A stretch of 13,989 nt of DNA. Source: Conidiobolus incongruus B7586. Taxonomy: Eukaryota > Entomophthoromycota > Entomophthoromycetes > Entomophthorales > Conidiobolaceae. Shown here in pieces: positions 9,904-13,989 of this stretch (position 1 is its first letter; every line of letters begins with the position of its first letter). Position numbers and translations under genes: made by a program. The notes below the pieces were generated by a model. The model searched no databases. It was not told the origin of the DNA and saw only the letters and a program-made list of their open reading frames with translations. The stretch lies in assembly GCA_000697335.1 (NCBI GenBank), contig JNEM01015391.1, positions 1-13,989 on the forward strand, given 5' to 3'.

Positions 9904-10105
9904 TCACTGAAAGAACCACTCGCCAAAACTGGCTGAAAAGGTGGATTGGGAACCACGTCTTCCGTAAAATTCAAACTGTGAGTCCCAAAAAGATGGATGC
10001 ATATGTGGATCCATAGATTTCAATAAAAGAGCATAGACTATCACCAGTGCTAAAAAAGTTAGTTGGATGCTTAACCAAAGCTCGGTTCTCGAGCTGTGCT
10101 TCAAT
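9904..10105 (-). CDS. Possible terminal exon of a small membrane protein
   Basis: An open minus-strand frame of about 67 codons ends in TGA at 9904-9906, in an island much richer in G and C than its surroundings. It encodes a basic start, one strong membrane helix (LWLSIQLTFLALVIVYALLL) and a polar, aromatic-rich tail ending GEWFFQ. There is no in-frame ATG upstream before a stop. However, a TTTTAAG acceptor lies just before 10105 on this strand, with a good branch-site match (ACTAAC, complement of 10151-10156) about 45 bases earlier. It is therefore best read as the last exon of a gene whose earlier exons I could not find, or a gene fragment. The plus strand of the same island also has a shorter open frame (about 9903-10013). 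I do not recognise the protein. Confidence 0.35.
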
Positions 10106-10227
10106 CTTAAAATATTAATGAAATTATGATTAGAAAGTTATTTATTTTGAGTTAGTTTATTGACTTAATTCACTCAACTGGGTTGAAATAAATTTATTTC
10201 AATTTATCATCATTGACCTCTGTGCAG

Positions 10228-10408
10228 TGTTATATTCTTAACCTTGCGTACCATGCTCGTTATTCAGCTAACCATGAATGCGCTTTGGCTCATTCGGCTT
10301 GCCTTGGATGTGTTTTCCACTCAAGAGATCAGTGAACTGACCAATTTAACCCTTACCAGCATTGCCGAGTACATGACACTAAGTAAACAATTATTATTAA
10401 AACAATGG
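10228..10408 (+). CDS. Possible internal exon of a membrane protein
   Basis: This is an open plus-strand frame in a second GC-rich island, flanked by a good acceptor (CTGTGCAG, ending 10227) and a GTAAAA donor at 10409. Read from codon 10229 it gives about 60 residues. They include a hydrophobic span (TMLVIQLTMNALWLIRLAL), a polar loop (STQEISELTN) and a second moderately hydrophobic segment. The minus strand of this island has several stops in every frame, which favours the plus strand. The exon would enter in phase 2 and leave in phase 0. No upstream start exon was identified. I do not recognise the family. It lies head-to-head with the minus-strand exon at 9904-10105, about 120 bases apart. 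Confidence 0.35.
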
Positions 10409-11078
10409 GTAAAAGGTAAATTTTATAATAAATGTATTGTAACGATATCTTAATATATTTTTAATCAATTATTCATTTTAAGCTTAGTATTATTGAAATT
10501 TTGAAATTTAAATTTACTTATTTTCTGAAATTTATTTTACTATAAATTAGACTAATATTTTTTACATATCCAATTGAAAATCTCAGGATATTTATTACAT
10601 CATTATATATGATATACAAATTTATTACTTTTATATTAAATCATTTCTATAAATGTTAAGGAAAGCTATTATGTGTTGAATAATTTATATAAACTTGATT
10701 TATTTTTTTCAGTATTACAATGATTTATGCTTATTCTATTCTATCTCTAAAAATCTTGTCAAGTTTTTTAAGATATTTTAAAATCAAATTGCTTTATAAT
10801 AAATTACAAAATATTAAATAATTTCCTTTTTTATTTTTTTTATAAAAAATGACTATTTCAAATAAATACTATAATCAGAAATCAAAAATAGATATTTTTT
10901 AGAATTTGAAATTTCAGATTCTTTATCTAATACTTTTGAACTTTATTAACTATAATTAGTAATTCGATATAATCTAATTCAATTATATATTGTTTATGTG
11001 TTGTATTTTAAAATTAATTATCTATTTTAATTTAATAGTTAAACCAATATTATTTCTATTTTAAGCTGGCTTTGTCAG
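10409..11078. other. AT-rich stretch, possible long intron
   Basis: I see no supported gene. If the flanking plus-strand exons belong together, this is a 670-base phase-0 intron. Inside it, a strong pyrimidine-rich acceptor (TTTTTTTCAG, ending 10712) precedes a short open stretch at 10713-10778 that could be an alternative exon. It has no usable donor, so I do not call it. Confidence 0.35.
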
Positions 11079-11233
11079 TTTATAATTGAAGGATACTCTT
11101 TGTTCACTTTGTTTTCTTTATTAGATTGTATCCAAATTTCATATCATTCATTTAAGCAACTATTTAAACTCAAATGTGATAAAGATAGAAGAGAAGTTTT
11201 TCCTTTTGGATATTTTGCTATAATGTCTCAACA
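11079..11233 (+). CDS. Possible internal exon with a hydrophobic segment
   Basis: An open frame of 51 codons lies between an acceptor (GGCTTTGTCAG, ending 11078) and a perfect GTAAGT donor at 11234. It encodes a hydrophobic stretch (YSLFTLFSLLDCIQISYHSF), then a basic loop (KLKCDKDRR) and a second short hydrophobic piece. Its incoming phase 0 matches the donor at 10409, and its outgoing phase 2 matches the acceptor before 12496. Another acceptor 14 bases earlier (TTTTAAG) is possible. I do not recognise the family. Confidence 0.3.
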
Positions 11234-11536
11234 GTAAGTTCTCAAACCTATAGTCCCAATATATTAAAGAGCAAGATTAATAAATAATTTACTAAATTGT
11301 ATATTGAGTATTTTTTTTCATTATAAACTTTATTTACAAAACTTATTATAAAAACACAACATATGGAATAATGCTTATGATAAAATTGAGTAGTAAGTTT
11401 TAATGCTGAATCAAAGAAAAAATGTATAAAGTTTAAATATAGAATTACCAAACAGAGTGATATAAATTAATTTCAAGGGTTGTATACAGATTACTATTTA
11501 AATTTTCATTTAATAATTTTTTTATAAGGTTAATAC
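11234..11536. other. AT-rich stretch before element B
   Basis: I see no gene. It starts at the GTAAGT donor of the preceding candidate exon and may be intron. A minus-strand open frame at 11248-11451 is made of AT-biased hydrophobic codons and is probably chance. Confidence 0.4.
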
Positions 11537-11867
11537 TGTCACAAGCCAGGTGACTCTCTTCTACCTGTTTTTTACATCAACCTAGTGTTAAAGTCATTTC
11601 CCCCTCACATACCATCTGCTCTCACTCTATCTGTTAATTCGCCAATGATGGAAGTCACCAGAAAATCTCATGAATCACCTTACCCAACTCACTCTATTTT
11701 AAACCGGGAATTAGAGCTATCCTCAACAAGAACAGCTTGATCTGGGTCCTCCTAGCAATTTGAATTAAGCTAGTAAACCCCCTATCTCCCCATCACTTAC
11801 CTGGAATTTACCAGATCTCTCTCTTTTATTTAAACTACTCTAGACACGGCTTTCCCAAGACGTGTTA
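11537..11867. mobile_element. Solo-LTR-like element B
   Basis: A 331-base GC-richer island begins TGTCACAAGCC and ends GACGTGTTA. The four bases ATAC lie on both sides (11533-11536 and 11868-11871), consistent with a 4-base target duplication. The start, the GTGTYA end, the length and the duplication size all resemble element A at 5132-5467, although the interiors share little by eye. It has fewer CpG sites and looks older, or it belongs to a different subfamily. No coding frame or partner LTR is visible. If the flanking exons belong to one gene, it sits inside an intron. Confidence 0.45.
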
Positions 11868-12495
11868 ATACTTTTCAATTTATTATTCTTAATTTGGTTA
11901 CTAAAATTTAATAAAAAAGTCATATGTTTGTCAATTTTTTTAAATGAGTAAATAAAGGTTTAAAAGAATATTCATATTAGAAATAGTGCCAGGAGGAAAT
12001 TTATTAGAATCTTGATTCAATATTATATTCATTTGATTGCACTAGGTTAAGGATTTTAAAGTTTCAGTTATACAGATAATTGTTCTGCTATTCAGTATTG
12101 ATTTTCTTTCATGATCAAGAATGAGTATATATTTTAAAGTGTTTTCTTCAAATTTTCTTTCACCTAAGCTTTTTAATATAGTTTTTGATTATAATTTCAT
12201 TTGCAGAAATATCAATAATTATTTTATACCATACTTAATATATTGAAAATTTTTTAATATGCTTACATAAATCTTGATATGGAAATCAGGATTTTGATTG
12301 ATAGGTCAGAATTTAGATATAATTATAACATCACACGATGTTTTAAATCATAATAAATTATAAATTGATAATTAATTCAATATTGACACATTAAGTAAAA
12401 TCCACTCATAATATTTGTTAAGACAGAACATTTGATGAGAAAATTCATAAATCTAAATTCCTTGAAAAGTGAAATTTATTGTTTTCAATTCCAAG
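11868..12495. other. AT-rich stretch between element B and the 3' exons
   Basis: I see no supported gene. It contains an acceptor-like TTTCATTTGCAG ending at 12207. This is followed by a 12-codon open stretch to a stop, phase-compatible with the donor at 11234, which gives a possible alternative short terminal exon. The evidence is too thin to call it. Confidence 0.35.
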
Positions 12496-12681
12496 TTCAA
12501 CAATAGTTAAAAATATTATAGTAATTTATACTCCAGTTAAATTAGGTAAAAAGGCAGTATTATTATCTTATCCTCTTATAAGTGACTCGAAAAATAGATT
12601 GAGTGACGAGAGAGGGTTAATCATTCTATGTTTTAACAAATTGTGTGTAAATTTTGATCATAGCTTTCTCAATAGTCTAGG
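12496..12681 (+). CDS. Unrecognised gene, penultimate exon
   Basis: This open frame is bounded on the left by a possible acceptor (TTTTCAATTCCAAG, ending 12495) and on the right by a GTAATT donor. The frame is open back to 12473 but holds no ATG, so an upstream exon is needed. It encodes a mixed sequence with a short hydrophobic strand (NIIVIYTPVKL), a polar loop (SDSKNRLSDERG) and another hydrophobic strand (LIILCFNKL). The pattern looks like a folded soluble domain rather than a membrane protein. It leaves in phase 2 (GG then the next exon's A), matching the exon at 12744. I do not recognise the family. Confidence 0.45.
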
Positions 12682-12743
12682 GTAATTAAATCAGATTATG
12701 CGACTTAAGTACTTGGGTCACATCAATATAATTATTTGAACAG
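12682..12743 (+). other. 62-base spliceosomal intron
   Basis: The GTAATT donor and TTTGAACAG acceptor remove the TAA at 12683-12685 and join the two flanking open frames in the same phase (phase 2, GG plus A giving Gly). The length is typical of fungal introns. Confidence 0.5.
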
Positions 12744-12921
12744 ATCTAGTAATACTATAAATTTGAGGTTTTTACAAATAACATTATATTGTGCTGAATT
12801 TCATTCAGATAATCTTAACATGGCTGAAACTCAAATTGATAATTTTCCAGATATTAAATTTAGTGCAACACTTGTCAATACAGTCCATACACCTAGCTAT
12901 CAATCTAATTCAAATATATAA
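12744..12921 (+). CDS. Unrecognised gene, last exon
   Basis: This 59-codon terminal exon ends at TAA 12919-12921. Its product is polar with scattered aromatic residues (LYCAEFHSDNLN, IDNFPDIKFSATLVNTVH) and ends in a Ser/Asn-rich tail. It is joined by the 62-base intron to the exon at 12496. The residue mix is much less AT-driven than random frames in this window, which supports real coding. No domain is recognised. Confidence 0.45.
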
Positions 12922-13989
12922 AGGTGGAAACATCGACGAAAATAATTAAATGGTTCTTTTTATATGACTCTGGGTCAAAATAATGGGGATACAAATCAAC
13001 TCAAATAAGCAAGCAAGGTAATAGTTTGTAAACCTACATTCCATATTTTTTGTTGTTTATTGTGATATTACTTGGAAATTTAAATAATGGGAATTTTTTG
13101 CCACTAAAAATAAATAGAAATTTTAATATAAATAAATATAAATATTAATATAATATAAAATTAATAGTTTCCTTTATTATTAATAATTTTTTACCATACT
13201 TTTGGCAAACTTGTAATATATAAAAAAGAACTTCTTTTTATTAAAAACTAAAATTTGATGTTTTATAAGCTAATTAAATTTTTCTGTAGAAATTTTTTTT
13301 CTTATAATTAGATTTTTTAATTACTTAAAGTAATTATAATCATATAGGTTAAATTCTAAAGAATATACTATAAGTGGTATTTTTTTAAGTTATTTTTAAT
13401 TAGAATTCTTTTTATAGTATTAAATAAATATTTAAAAATTAATATATAAAATAAAAAAATTTTTTTAAATTATATTAAAAATATCAATTAAAATTATTTT
13501 ATATAAGAAATAATATATAATTTATTTTTAATTGATTTTTTAAAAAAAACTAAATTAAAATAATAAATATCATTATGGTTTTTTATACTTATTAATATTT
13601 GTTTATTTATAAAATATTTATTAAAAAAGATCTATTATAAGGGTTAATTTAATATAATCTAATATTATAATTGATATTTTAATAAAATATTATATAAAAG
13701 ATTTAAAATATATTTATTATAGCAAATTATTATAGAAATTTTAATTTCTAATAATATATAATTAAATTTTATTTGATAATAGCTATTTTATTTTTTTTCA
13801 AGCTTTAATTAGGTTTTAAAATATTTATTTATATATTTGTTTATTAATCTCGGTTTAAATTTAAATATATATAGTATATTTATATAATTAATATTAAATT
13901 GCTTTGATAATTCTTTAGTTAAAATAAAAAAATATTTATTAATATATTTTTTATTTTATTAATAAATAAAAAAATTACAATAGAAATTA
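12922..13989. other. Extremely AT-rich right flank
   Basis: I see no gene. Up to about 13030 the composition still resembles ordinary spacer. From about 13080 the sequence becomes almost purely A and T with many stops in all frames, like the first 900 bases of the window. No telomere repeat, centromere motif or mitochondrial gene is visible. Confidence 0.55.

Noticed and set aside
10231-10408. Minus-strand coding in the second GC-rich island, using a GTAAGG donor near 10356
   Set aside because: All three minus frames carry several stops and would need multiple micro-introns, while the plus strand is open throughout.
11248-11451. 67-codon minus-strand hydrophobic open frame
   Set aside because: Its hydrophobic content comes from runs of T-rich codons expected in AT-rich DNA. 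It has no composition island or motif.
1-13989. CRISPR arrays, bacterial operons, rRNA genes or toxin systems
   Set aside because: I saw no spaced direct repeats, ribosome-binding sites, rRNA motifs or clustered prokaryotic genes. The window reads as eukaryotic.

Overview
The window looks like nuclear DNA from a very AT-rich eukaryote. My best guess is an early-diverging fungus. The grounds are a eukaryote-type tRNA gene with internal A and B boxes and a Pol III T-run, one convincing 62-base GT-AG intron, a secreted class 3 (Rhizomucor-type) lipase, and a single-pass surface protein with a kelch ectodomain, a combination typical of zygomycete-grade fungi. This placement is inference. Nothing in the sequence names the species.

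Layout: 1-2296 is AT-rich DNA with no gene I can support. A tRNA-Pro(AGG) gene lies on the minus strand at 2297-2368. A class 3 lipase gene lies on the plus strand at 2713-3702. It has a signal-peptide exon, a probable 100-base intron, a one-base frame break at the nucleophile elbow and Arg where the catalytic His should be, so I call it a pseudogene. Two GC-richer non-coding islands follow: 4380-4838 (repeat of uncertain class) and 5132-5467 (solo-LTR-like). The best gene is the kelch-domain type I membrane protein at 7177-8745, which has a TATA box and a strong inverted repeat upstream.

From 9904 to 12921 the coding signal is fragmentary. There is a minus-strand hydrophobic terminal exon (9904-10105), plus-strand hydrophobic exons (10228-10408 and 11079-11233), a second LTR-like element (11537-11867), and a two-exon 3' gene end joined by a phase-matched 62-base intron (12496-12921). 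The plus-strand pieces could be one gene with the LTR-like element inside an intron, but only phase compatibility supports that. From about 13080 to the end the sequence is again extremely AT-rich and empty.

The genes show no common pathway. The lipase and the kelch protein are both secretory-pathway products, but nothing links them functionally. I found no clear new multi-gene system. The items most worth a second look are the decaying lipase, the opposed exon islands near 10 kb, the inverted repeat upstream of the kelch gene, and the two LTR-like elements that share end structure and length.
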